Part shown: in pieces, positions 6,509 to 14,840 of the stretch
Numbering within the stretch: the stretch's first letter is position 1
How the letters are laid out: every line of letters begins with the position of its first letter
NCBI GenBank assembly: GCA_029934735.1
Contig: JAOZLR010000014.1
Span: 1-20,181, forward strand
Length of the DNA: 20,181 bases
Source: Bacteroidales bacterium
Lineage (GTDB): Bacteria > Bacteroidota > Bacteroidia > Bacteroidales > JAADJA01
Direction of reading: 5' to 3'
Position numbers and translations under genes: made by a program
The notes under the pieces: model-generated
Told to the model about the DNA's origin: nothing
The model's input: only the letters and a program-made list of their open reading frames with translations
Databases searched by the model: none

Positions 6509-8878
6509 ATGACAAAACTAAAATTTATTCATTTTTTAATGCTAATCATATTTCTGAATGCCTGTAATTATTCCATTCAGGAAGAAAACCCAATAGTCGA
6601 TAAACACACCACATACCAGCTCTGGTATCAGCAGCCGGCCAACAATTGGAATGAAGCATTGCCCGTGGGTAACGGAAGGTTAGGTGCTATGGTGTTTGGA
6701 GATGTGTACAACGAGCGCATTCAGTTAAACGAAGAGAGCCTGTGGGCAGGCAAACGCTTTAATGGCAACAACCCCAATGCCCTAAATGATTTACCTAAAA
6801 TGCGGCAACTTATTTTCGATGGGAACATTAAAGAAGCATATAATTTAGGTAATAAAAGTTTGTTGAGTACCCCTCCCCGATTTCGCTCGTATCAAACCCT
6901 TGGCGATATTTTTCTATCATCCGACAGTTTGACAAATTATTCGGAATACCGAAGAGAGTTAAACCTAAACACCGGTATTAGTACAACTACCTACCAGATT
7001 AGCGGAGTAACTTTTACCAGGGAAGTCTTTGCCTCAGCACCCGATAATATTATTGTTGTAAATATTTATGCTGATAGACCCGGAAGTATCAATACAAAAA
7101 TAAATCTGACCAGAGAAAAAGATGCCATCGTAAAAGCGCATATCAATCAATTAATAATGACAGGCCAAATTATTGATGAAACAACTAAAGCACAAGGTCC
7201 GGGTGGAGAAAACATGAAATTTGCAGCAAAACTTATAGCCATAAATGATGGTGGCGAAATTATAACTGAAAATGATAATCTAATTATTAAAAATGCCAGT
7301 GAACTAACCCTGATTCTTACTGCTGCCACCGATTATAATTTAGACATACTTAACTACGACAGAAGCATTGACCCATTATCAATTTGCGAAAATATTCTAA
7401 CTAAAGCCCAGAAAAAATCCTTTTCTCAAATCAGAGAAAACCACATTAATGACCATTCACAATTTTTTAACCGTGTTCAAATAAACCTCGAAGGCGAACA
7501 AATGTCAGCATTTCCGACTGATATAAGATTAGATTCAATTAAAAACGGAAATGAAGATCCTGCACTCATCGCATTATATTTTCAATACGGAAGATATTTA
7601 TTATTGGGCAGTTCAAGAACTCCCGGCATACTTCCCGCAAACTTACAAGGCTTATGGAATGAGCATATAAAAGCACCCTGGAATTCCGATTATCATACCA
7701 ATATCAACCTGCAAATGAACTACTGGCCTGCTGAAGTCTGCAATCTTACAGAAACTGTTGAACCACTCACAAACCTGGTAAACAAATGGCAAGAACCCGG
7801 AAAAGTTACCGCCTCTGAAATGTATGGATGCAATGGCTGGGCAATGCATCATGCCACCGATATTTTTGGATATACAGCACCAAATGCTGATATGCGTTGG
7901 GGAATGTCGCCACTAAGCGGTGTCTGGATGACCTTTCCCTTATGGAGACATTACGAATTTACACAAAACACGGATTATTTAAGAAACCAAGCCTATCCAA
8001 TAATGAAGGAAGCAATGGCATTTATTAGTGATTTTTTAATTGAAAAAGATGGCTATTTGGTTACCAATCCAACCATGTCGCCCGAAAATGCTTACAAACT
8101 CGAAGGGAAAGACTATCCTTGCCAGTTAACTTATGCCGCAACCATCGACAATCAAACCCTAATGGCTCATATTGATAATTGTGTGGCTGCAAGTAAAATA
8201 CTGGGCATTGATGCTGACTTAAGAGAAAACTGGAAACAAATCCGCTCTAAAATCCCTGCAGTAAAAATTGGAAAAGACAGTACCATAATGGAGTGGATTT
8301 TAGATTATGATGAATGGGAACCCGGCCACAGACATATGTCACACCTACTTGGTTTATACCCACTTGCGCAAATTACTCCCGAAACCCCTGACCTGTTTGA
8401 AGCAGCAAATAAAACAATTGAAAAAAGGCTAAAACACGGTGGCGGACACACAGGCTGGAGCCGTGCCTGGATGATTAACTTTTTTGCAAGGTTACAACAA
8501 CCCGAGACTGCTTATCACCATGTAATGGCATTGATGCGAAAATCAACTCAAAGTAATTTATTCGATAGTCATCCTCCTTTCCAGATTGATGGTAACTTTG
8601 GAGGCACAGCCGGAATAGCCGAAATGCTATTACAAAGCCATAATGGGGTAATAAATCTACTACCTGCTTTGCCCAACGAATGGCCAGATGGCAGTATTAG
8701 CGGCCTACGAGCCAGAGGTGGTTTTGCGGTGGATATGGATTGGAAAAATGGTGTTTTAAACAATGTTATCATTCATTCTGATAATAACAATAACACATTA
8801 ATCAAATATAAAGATAAACTTGTTGAAATAGAGATTAAAAAAGGAGAAAGCAAAAACCTGAATAATGAACTGGATTAA
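6509..8878 (+). CDS. GH95 alpha-L-fucosidase (or alpha-L-galactosidase) lipoprotein
   Basis: GH95 enzymes are inverting exo-glycosidases, mostly cleaving alpha-1,2-linked fucose from galactose; some prefer L-galactose. The start at 6509 (789 residues) is chosen because it gives a proper lipoprotein signal, MTKLKFIHFLMLIIFLNAC, with Cys19 as the lipid anchor; an earlier in-frame ATG at 6458 would bury it. The family signature is clear: LPVGNGRLGAMVFG and NEESLWAG in the N-terminal beta-sandwich, then the (alpha/alpha)6 barrel. Residues matching those used by the Bifidobacterium AfcA enzyme are present: HTNINLQMNYWPAE (Asn398 and Asn400), NPTMSPEN (Glu526, acid) and PPFQIDGNFGG (Asp694). The length is normal and the protein looks intact. 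It sits 57 bases after the esterase gene. The fucose/L-galactose choice cannot be settled by eye. Confidence 0.93.
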   Translation: MTKLKFIHFLMLIIFLNACNYSIQEENPIVDKHTTYQLWYQQPANNWNEALPVGNGRLGAMVFGDVYNERIQLNEESLWAGKRFNGNNPNALNDLPKMRQLIFDGNIKEAYNLGNKSLLSTPPRFRSYQTLGDIFLSSDSLTNYSEYRRELNLNTGISTTTYQISGVTFTREVFASAPDNIIVVNIYADRPGSINTKINLTREKDAIVKAHINQLIMTGQIIDETTKAQGPGGENMKFAAKLIAINDGGEIITENDNLIIKNASELTLILTAATDYNLDILNYDRSIDPLSICENILTKAQKKSFSQIRENHINDHSQFFNRVQINLEGEQMSAFPTDIRLDSIKNGNEDPALIALYFQYGRYLLLGSSRTPGILPANLQGLWNEHIKAPWNSDYHTNINLQMNYWPAEVCNLTETVEPLTNLVNKWQEPGKVTASEMYGCNGWAMHHATDIFGYTAPNADMRWGMSPLSGVWMTFPLWRHYEFTQNTDYLRNQAYPIMKEAMAFISDFLIEKDGYLVTNPTMSPENAYKLEGKDYPCQLTYAATIDNQTLMAHIDNCVAASKILGIDADLRENWKQIRSKIPAVKIGKDSTIMEWILDYDEWEPGHRHMSHLLGLYPLAQITPETPDLFEAANKTIEKRLKHGGGHTGWSRAWMINFFARLQQPETAYHHVMALMRKSTQSNLFDSHPPFQIDGNFGGTAGIAEMLLQSHNGVINLLPALPNEWPDGSISGLRARGGFAVDMDWKNGVLNNVIIHSDNNNNTLIKYKDKLVEIEIKKGESKNLNNELD

Positions 8879-8971
8879 ACAGCAAGCTTTGATTATTCGT
8901 CTTTTTAAACTTACTTCTTGCATTTTGATGCTAATTTTTTTTAACGAATGAAAAAAATATTAAATAATTAA

Positions 8972-11398
8972 ATGACTATGAAATTCAATTTTTATTTATT
9001 GTTTGCTATAATTGTAATTTTAACAGGATGTAATTCCGCACATCAAACCAAGCTATCAACCGACACTTTTACTATTGGTATTGATAATAAGGGAAATATC
9101 ACACAAATGACCGATAAACTTTTGGGGAAGGATTATATTGCAGGAGAACAACCTGCACCGTTTTTATCTATAAGGATTGACGGGAAAATTTACAAACCGG
9201 CTTCTATGATTTATGAAAATGAAGAACTGATTTTTCATTATGATTCGGTTGAAGTAACAGCACGGGTAAAGACCAAACTCACTAAAACACATATCAGTTT
9301 TGAAATAATAGATATTCAACCCATTGAGAATATTGCACTTATAATCTGGGGTCCTTATCCAACAACAATAAATAAAATTATAGGAGAAACTATAGGAGTA
9401 GTAAGGGGTAATGAATTCGCAATAGGCATACAGGCTCTAAACCCAAAAACCCTTGGTGGTTATCCCTGGAAAGAAAATGATTGTATGCCACAATTGGATA
9501 TTTTTGAAAATGACGATTATTCCGATTTAAATGAAGAAGGAAAGAGACATGTCCTTTATCGGGTTGAAGCAGCAAAACCCGAAAATTTTGGTAGCACATT
9601 GCAAGCCTATTGCCGCAATAGAAATAAGGACAGAATAGTTGAAAACTGGAGCCATAAAAAATTCCTTGCCCCTGCTTATGACGATGGAGGAGTAATTGGT
9701 TCTAAAATAGCCCTTTTCGGATGTCCTGTTAACCAGACTTTAGATTTTATTGGAATGATTGAACTTGCGGAAGGTCTGCCTCACCCAATTATTGATGGTG
9801 AATGGGGTAAGAAAGCAAGAACAGCCAATGCCTCATACCTGATTATGGGGTTTGGCGAAGAAGATATTGAGAAGGCAGTCAAATACACAAAAATGGCTGG
9901 CCTGAAATATTTAGACCATCCCGGTCCGTTTAAAAGCTGGGGGCATTTTGAGCTGAATAAGCAATTTCCCAACGGAATTGAGAGTTTGAAAAATTGTGTG
10001 GATATTGCTGAAAAACAGGGAGTCCATCTTGGCGTACATACCTTGTCCAATTTTATTACAACTAATGATTCTTATGTTACACCAATACCTGATAAACGAT
10101 TAGCAAAAGTGGGGTTCAGTACAATTTCAACAGAAATAAATAATATTCAAAAGGAAATTGAAATAGGGTCTCCTGATGTATTTCGGCAAATGAAAAATAA
10201 TAATCTGAAAACAGTAGTTATTGATGAAGAGCTAATCAGGTATGGTGGTGTTTCTGATGAAAAACCCTGGAAATTACTTGATTGTCAGCGTGGGGCTTTC
10301 AAAACTAAGCCTGCCCATCATCAATCCGGAGAAAAAATTGGCTTATTGGCCGATCATGCCTACAAAGTGTTTTTAACCGATGCCGAATTAACAAAAGAAG
10401 TAGCCATAAATCTTGCTGAATTATTCAACAAAACCGGCGTACGGCAAATATCTTTTGATGGATTGGAAGGCAACCGCTCCACAGGTATGGGAAATTATGG
10501 AGAAATTTTAATGACAACAACCTGGTACAATAATCTGAACGATAGTATTAAAAGCCATTTCATTGCTGATGCCAGTCGTACTTCACATTATTTTTGGCAT
10601 ATCTATTCCAGAATGAACTGGGGCGAACCCTGGTATGCAGGTTTTCGGGAAAGCCAAACTGAATACCGCTTCAAAAATCAAAAATATTTTACCAGAAACC
10701 TGATGCCCGGAATGTTAGGATGGTTTCGTATGACTAACCAAACAAGCATAGAAGATATTGAATGGATGCTTGCCAAAGCAGCCGGATACAATGCCGGCTT
10801 TGGTTTTGTTTGCAGCTACAAATCTCTTGAAGAAAACGGACAAACTGATAAAATTCTAAACAAGATAAAAATTTGGGAACAAGCTCGTTTGCAAGGGGCT
10901 TTTAATGAAGAAATCAGGGAACATCTTAAAAATACAGAAAAAGAATTCCACCTCGAAAAATTTACCGACAATGAATGGGAATTAACACAATTTACCCCTG
11001 TTAGATTGGAACATTCAAAAAAAACAAGACAACCGGGTGAGCCCGTTTTTTCAAAACTCATCTTCAATATCCCATCTGAAAAGCAAAATATGAATTTTAT
11101 ACTATCAGCCATTGACGGGGATGTTAAAGATATTAAAATGGAAATTGATGGCTATAAGGATCTAACATTTTCTGTTACACTTCAGCAAGGAGAAACTATA
11201 AAATACGAAGGCGGAAACAGAGCCATTCATTACAGTAAAAACAATGATAAAATAAAAGAATTAAATCTCGATCTGCCATCGTTAAAATCAGGAGAGCATA
11301 CAGTAACATTGGATTGCACATTTCTTGGAGAAAAAGAAACAAAACTAAAACTTGAAATAAGGATCTTTAGTAAGACAGTAAATGTAACAAGCAAATAA
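8972..11398 (+). CDS. putative glycoside hydrolase lipoprotein, family not assigned
   Basis: An 808-residue lipoprotein (signal MTMKFNFYLLFAIIVILTGC, Cys20); a second ATG two codons in would serve equally. Residues about 30-270 look like an N-terminal beta-sandwich of the mutarotase type seen ahead of many glycosidase barrels. Residues about 285-620 read as a (beta/alpha)8 barrel, with short hydrophobic strands ending in polar residues: AGLKYLDHPGPFKSWGHFEL, GVHLGVHTLSNFI, TVVIDEELIRYGG, GVRQISFDGLEG, NWGEPWYAGFRESQTEYR. Residues about 690-800 form a C-terminal beta domain. Asp496 (ISFDGLEG) is the best catalytic candidate, with Glu499, Glu419/420 or Glu560 as possible partners. I recall similar proteins in Bacteroides glycan loci annotated only as hypothetical, and I cannot assign a GH number. 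The glycosidase role is inferred from fold pattern and neighbours. Confidence 0.6.
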   Translation: MTMKFNFYLLFAIIVILTGCNSAHQTKLSTDTFTIGIDNKGNITQMTDKLLGKDYIAGEQPAPFLSIRIDGKIYKPASMIYENEELIFHYDSVEVTARVKTKLTKTHISFEIIDIQPIENIALIIWGPYPTTINKIIGETIGVVRGNEFAIGIQALNPKTLGGYPWKENDCMPQLDIFENDDYSDLNEEGKRHVLYRVEAAKPENFGSTLQAYCRNRNKDRIVENWSHKKFLAPAYDDGGVIGSKIALFGCPVNQTLDFIGMIELAEGLPHPIIDGEWGKKARTANASYLIMGFGEEDIEKAVKYTKMAGLKYLDHPGPFKSWGHFELNKQFPNGIESLKNCVDIAEKQGVHLGVHTLSNFITTNDSYVTPIPDKRLAKVGFSTISTEINNIQKEIEIGSPDVFRQMKNNNLKTVVIDEELIRYGGVSDEKPWKLLDCQRGAFKTKPAHHQSGEKIGLLADHAYKVFLTDAELTKEVAINLAELFNKTGVRQISFDGLEGNRSTGMGNYGEILMTTTWYNNLNDSIKSHFIADASRTSHYFWHIYSRMNWGEPWYAGFRESQTEYRFKNQKYFTRNLMPGMLGWFRMTNQTSIEDIEWMLAKAAGYNAGFGFVCSYKSLEENGQTDKILNKIKIWEQARLQGAFNEEIREHLKNTEKEFHLEKFTDNEWELTQFTPVRLEHSKKTRQPGEPVFSKLIFNIPSEKQNMNFILSAIDGDVKDIKMEIDGYKDLTFSVTLQQGETIKYEGGNRAIHYSKNNDKIKELNLDLPSLKSGEHTVTLDCTFLGEKETKLKLEIRIFSKTVNVTSK

Positions 11399-11416
11399 CT
11401 TAATAATGAAAAGAAC

Positions 11417-13381
11417 ATGAATAAAATTAAGCTTTCAGCAATAAGTCTTGGCCTGGCTTGTCTATTACTAGGTTTTCAATCTTGCAAGAACCCTGCTTCA
11501 AAAGACAATGAAATTAGCAAGCCTAACATTGTATTAATATTTATTGATGATTTGGGCTATGCCGATATTGGCTGTTTTGGCGCAACAGATTATCAAACCC
11601 CGAATATTGACAGGCTGGCAAATGAGGGAGTGCATTTTACCGACTTTTATGCTTCTCAGGCCGTTTGCAGTGCTTCAAGAGCAGCATTGTTAACAGGCTG
11701 TTATTCTGAGCGCATAAGTGTTCTGGGTGCACTTAATGCATTTTCAAATATTGGGATAAACCCTGAGGAAACAATTATTCCGGAAATGTTAAAAAAGCAA
11801 GGTTATGCCACAGGTATATTTGGTAAATGGCATCTGGGCCACCATAAAGAATTTCTGCCATTGCAACATGGTTTTGATGAATATGTAGGATTGCCCTATT
11901 CAAACGATATGTGGCCGGTTGGTTACGATGGCGTACCGGCAGATACTAACAGTTGGAAATCAAATTACCCCCCCCTACCATTAATTGAAGACAATCGGGT
12001 TATTGATACCATTGCCACATTGGAGGATCAGGCAAAACTAACTACGATTTATACCGAAAAGGCCGTCCAGTTTATTAAAAATCATAAAGATAAACCATTT
12101 TTCCTATATTTGCCACATTCTATGGTACACGTTCCCATTGCGGTTTCGGAAAAATTTAAAGGCAAAAGTGGTAGAGGTTTATTTGCCGATGTAATGATGG
12201 AAGTTGATTGGTCGGTTGGGGAGATTATAAAGACATTGGAAGAAAATGGTTTAGATGATAACACCCTTATTATTTTTACTGCTGATAATGGTCCCTGGCT
12301 AAATTTTGGCAACCATGCCGGTTCAGCCGATCCTCTACGCGAAGGAAAAGGCTCAATGTGGGAAGGTGGCCCACGCGTATCAACAGTAATGCGCTGGCCC
12401 GGCAAAATACCGGCAGGAACCGAGTGTAACCAAATTGCTTCAACCATTGATTTACTGCCAACTTTCGCAGAAATTACCGGTGCTTCACTTCCTGAAAAAG
12501 AAATTGATGGGGTGAGTATTTTGCCGTTAATGGAAGGTGAGAAAGATGCAAATCCACGTGAACAATTCTATTACTACTATGGCGGAAAATTAATTGCAGT
12601 TAGAAAAGATAATTGGAAACTTGTATTTCCGCACAGCTATCGTTCATACGTAGGTGTTGAACCCGGAATGAATGGTTTGCCCGGACCTTATGGGAAAGGC
12701 ATTGTTAGCGAAATAGAATTATACGATTTAAGCAATGACATCAGCGAAACCAACAACCTTGCATCACAACATCCTGAAATTGTTGAACAACTAAAGATTA
12801 TTGGCGATTCGGCACGGGCAGAACTTGGCGATAGAATACAAAACAAAAAAGGAAGGGCTGTTCGCGAACCGGGACGAATTTATAAGGAAAAAGAAAAAAT
12901 CAGCAATTTTGCAACCGGTAAAAATATCTTAATAAAAAATATGTATGCTCATCAATATTCAGGCAACGGTGATGAAACATTGATTGATGGCGCAATAGGC
13001 AGTTTGGATTTTACAGATAAAGAGTGGCTTGGATTTCAGGGGACAGATGTTGAAGTTATTATAGATTTAAAGGAAAAAACTAAGGATAAACAAATAGAAT
13101 GCAGGTTTCTTGTTAACCAAAGATCGTGGATATTCAGCCCCGAAAAAGTTGTAATATCTGTATCTGTAAATGGGAAAGACTATAAGGAAGTAAAAACATT
13201 TAATATAGCTGCCCGAAAACAAAACAGGAATATTGAGATTAAGAAATTTAAAATTGATGTCAGAAATACAAAAGTACGTTTTATAAAAGTTCAGGCTAAA
13301 AATATAATTACCTGCCCCAATTGGCATGATGGAGCAGGAGGTAAAGCCTGGCTGTTTATAGATGAAATAATTATTAATTGA
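11417..13381 (+). CDS. S1-family sulfatase lipoprotein with C-terminal discoidin-like domain
   Basis: Formylglycine-dependent sulfatases hydrolyse sulfate esters on sugars. The signal peptide ends in GFQSC (Cys23), so this is a lipoprotein. Metal site residues IFIDDLGYADIG (Asp44/Asp45) and FTADNGPW (Asp290/Asn291) are present. The modification motif is CSASR (Cys84, converted to formylglycine), with GKWHLGHH (Lys137/His139), YLPHSMVHVP (His234) and GKGSMWEGG (Lys311) completing the site. It is a Cys-type sulfatase, so a separate maturase is needed, and none is in the window. Residues about 505-654 repeat the discoidin-like module found in the esterase at 4341, ending CPNWHDGAGGKAWLFIDEI. A run of eight C bases (11968-11975) lies inside the catalytic domain. 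The S1 subfamily and the sulfate position cannot be read from sequence alone. It starts 18 bases after the previous gene. Confidence 0.92.
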   Translation: MNKIKLSAISLGLACLLLGFQSCKNPASKDNEISKPNIVLIFIDDLGYADIGCFGATDYQTPNIDRLANEGVHFTDFYASQAVCSASRAALLTGCYSERISVLGALNAFSNIGINPEETIIPEMLKKQGYATGIFGKWHLGHHKEFLPLQHGFDEYVGLPYSNDMWPVGYDGVPADTNSWKSNYPPLPLIEDNRVIDTIATLEDQAKLTTIYTEKAVQFIKNHKDKPFFLYLPHSMVHVPIAVSEKFKGKSGRGLFADVMMEVDWSVGEIIKTLEENGLDDNTLIIFTADNGPWLNFGNHAGSADPLREGKGSMWEGGPRVSTVMRWPGKIPAGTECNQIASTIDLLPTFAEITGASLPEKEIDGVSILPLMEGEKDANPREQFYYYYGGKLIAVRKDNWKLVFPHSYRSYVGVEPGMNGLPGPYGKGIVSEIELYDLSNDISETNNLASQHPEIVEQLKIIGDSARAELGDRIQNKKGRAVREPGRIYKEKEKISNFATGKNILIKNMYAHQYSGNGDETLIDGAIGSLDFTDKEWLGFQGTDVEVIIDLKEKTKDKQIECRFLVNQRSWIFSPEKVVISVSVNGKDYKEVKTFNIAARKQNRNIEIKKFKIDVRNTKVRFIKVQAKNIITCPNWHDGAGGKAWLFIDEIIIN

Positions 13382-13396
13382 TAAATGATCAAACAA

Positions 13397-14791
13397 ATGA
13401 AAAAAACATTATTAGTATTATCAGCGGTTTACACAATTCTATTGGTCTCTTGTGTAAACAATTCCAGTCAGAAACAAGCGAATGATTCTGTATTTACGGC
13501 CAGGGAGTTATTTCCTGAACCCACACGACCTCAAGGGCAGAAAGATGTAATTGAACTTACATGCGACCCCATTGATACAGTTCGCATTGGTTTTATCGGA
13601 CTAGGCATGAGAGGTTCGGGTGCGGTGCATCGCTATACTTTTCTGGATGGGGTGAAAATTGTTGCCCTTTGTGATGTAGTTCCCAAAAATGTGGAAAGAA
13701 GCCAAAAAACTTTAAAGGATAAAGGCTTCCCTGAAGCAGATGGCTATACCGGTACTGAGGATTGGAAAAAAATATGCGAAAGGGATGATATTGACCTTAT
13801 TTATGTTTGTACCCATTGGGATTTACATACGCCAATTGCAGTTTATGCTATGGAACACGGAAAACACGTTGTTACTGAAGTACCTGCTGCACTTACAATT
13901 GACGAGTGTTGGCAACTGGTAAACACTGCCGAGAGAACCAGAAAACACTGTATGCAACTAGAGAATTGCAATTACGACTTTTTTGAAATTGCTACCCTGA
14001 ATATGGCTCAAAATGGTTTGTTTGGCGAAATTGTTCATTGCGAGGGTGCTTACATCCACGACTTGAGGTGGCTAAATTTTAATGACTCCTCCGGGTACTG
14101 GAATATGTGGCGCTTAAAGCATCTCGAAGAAAATGATGGCAATACATATCCCACTCATGGTTTTGGTCCAATATGTCATATTATGAATATCCACAGGGGC
14201 GACAAAATGAACTATATTGTATCCATGTCCAGCGACCAGTATGGTATGACCGCTTATGCCGAAGATAAATTTGGTAAAGATTCTGATTATGCAAAAAGAG
14301 ATTATAAAAAAGGTGATATAAACACCTCTCTCATAAAAACAGAAAAAGGAAAAACAATAATGTTGCAGCATGATGTTACAAGTCCCCGCCCATATAGCCG
14401 TTTACATACTGTTAGTGGCACCAAGGGCTTTGCCCAGAAATATCCTCGAAAGGGAATTGCCCTTGAACCAAATGCCCATCATTTTTTATCTAAAACAGAA
14501 ATGGATTCCTTATTGAATGAATACACACATCCAATTGTGAAAGATATTGAGGAGAAAGCAAAAGAGGTAGGTGGGCATGGTGGAATGGATTTTATTATGG
14601 ATTATCGCTTAATTTATTGTCTGAGAAACGGGCTTCCATTAGACCAGGATGTGTATGATGCCGCTGAATGGTCGTCAATTGTTGAACTTTCAAAAAAATC
14701 TGTAGAAAATCAAAGTATGCCCGTAAAGGTTCCTGATTTCACACGTGGGGCATGGCAGAAACTTAGTACGGTTACTTATTTTGAAAAATAA
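13397..14791 (+). CDS. GH109 NAD-dependent glycosidase (alpha-N-acetylgalactosaminidase type), lipoprotein
   Basis: GH109 enzymes use a bound NAD+ in an oxidation-elimination-addition cycle; the characterised Elizabethkingia enzyme removes terminal alpha-GalNAc and converts blood group A to H. The ATG at 13397 gives MKKTLLVLSAVYTILLVSC with lipid-anchor Cys19 and a 464-residue protein; an ATG four codons earlier is possible. The Rossmann fold is explicit: RIGFIGLGMRGSG, then VALCDV (Asp93) and TEVPAALT (Glu161). The GH109 stretch follows: LENCNYDFFE (Tyr193), GLFGEIVHCEGAYIHDLR, GYWNMWRLKH and YPTHGFGPICHIMNIHRGD (His254). The last three distinguish GH109 from ordinary Gfo/Idh/MocA dehydrogenases. 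No twin-arginine motif is present, which is odd for a NAD-bound exported enzyme. Specificity for GalNAc is family knowledge, not shown here. It begins 15 bases after the sulfatase stop codon. Confidence 0.88.
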   Translation: MKKTLLVLSAVYTILLVSCVNNSSQKQANDSVFTARELFPEPTRPQGQKDVIELTCDPIDTVRIGFIGLGMRGSGAVHRYTFLDGVKIVALCDVVPKNVERSQKTLKDKGFPEADGYTGTEDWKKICERDDIDLIYVCTHWDLHTPIAVYAMEHGKHVVTEVPAALTIDECWQLVNTAERTRKHCMQLENCNYDFFEIATLNMAQNGLFGEIVHCEGAYIHDLRWLNFNDSSGYWNMWRLKHLEENDGNTYPTHGFGPICHIMNIHRGDKMNYIVSMSSDQYGMTAYAEDKFGKDSDYAKRDYKKGDINTSLIKTEKGKTIMLQHDVTSPRPYSRLHTVSGTKGFAQKYPRKGIALEPNAHHFLSKTEMDSLLNEYTHPIVKDIEEKAKEVGGHGGMDFIMDYRLIYCLRNGLPLDQDVYDAAEWSSIVELSKKSVENQSMPVKVPDFTRGAWQKLSTVTYFEK

Positions 14792-14811
14792 AATTCTATG
14801 GCAAAACAGAA

Positions 14812-14840
14812 ATTATTAATATTTAAAGTATTATTAATAT
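14812..14840 (+). repeat. 11-base direct repeat at the GH29 start
   Basis: ATTATTAATAT occurs at 14812-14822 and again at 14830-14840, 18 bases apart. The second copy overlaps the GH29 start codon. The AT-rich repeat could affect translation initiation or arise by slippage. No function is established. Confidence 0.35.

Noticed and set aside
12082..12447. 121-codon open frame on the minus strand inside the sulfatase gene
   Set aside because: It lies opposite conserved sulfatase codons, has no recognisable domain and arises from the codon pattern of the real gene.
13397..14791. Ordinary Gfo/Idh/MocA sugar dehydrogenase
   Set aside because: The signal peptide and the GYWNMWRLK and YPTHGFGPICHIMNIHRGD blocks are those of GH109, not of cytoplasmic dehydrogenases.
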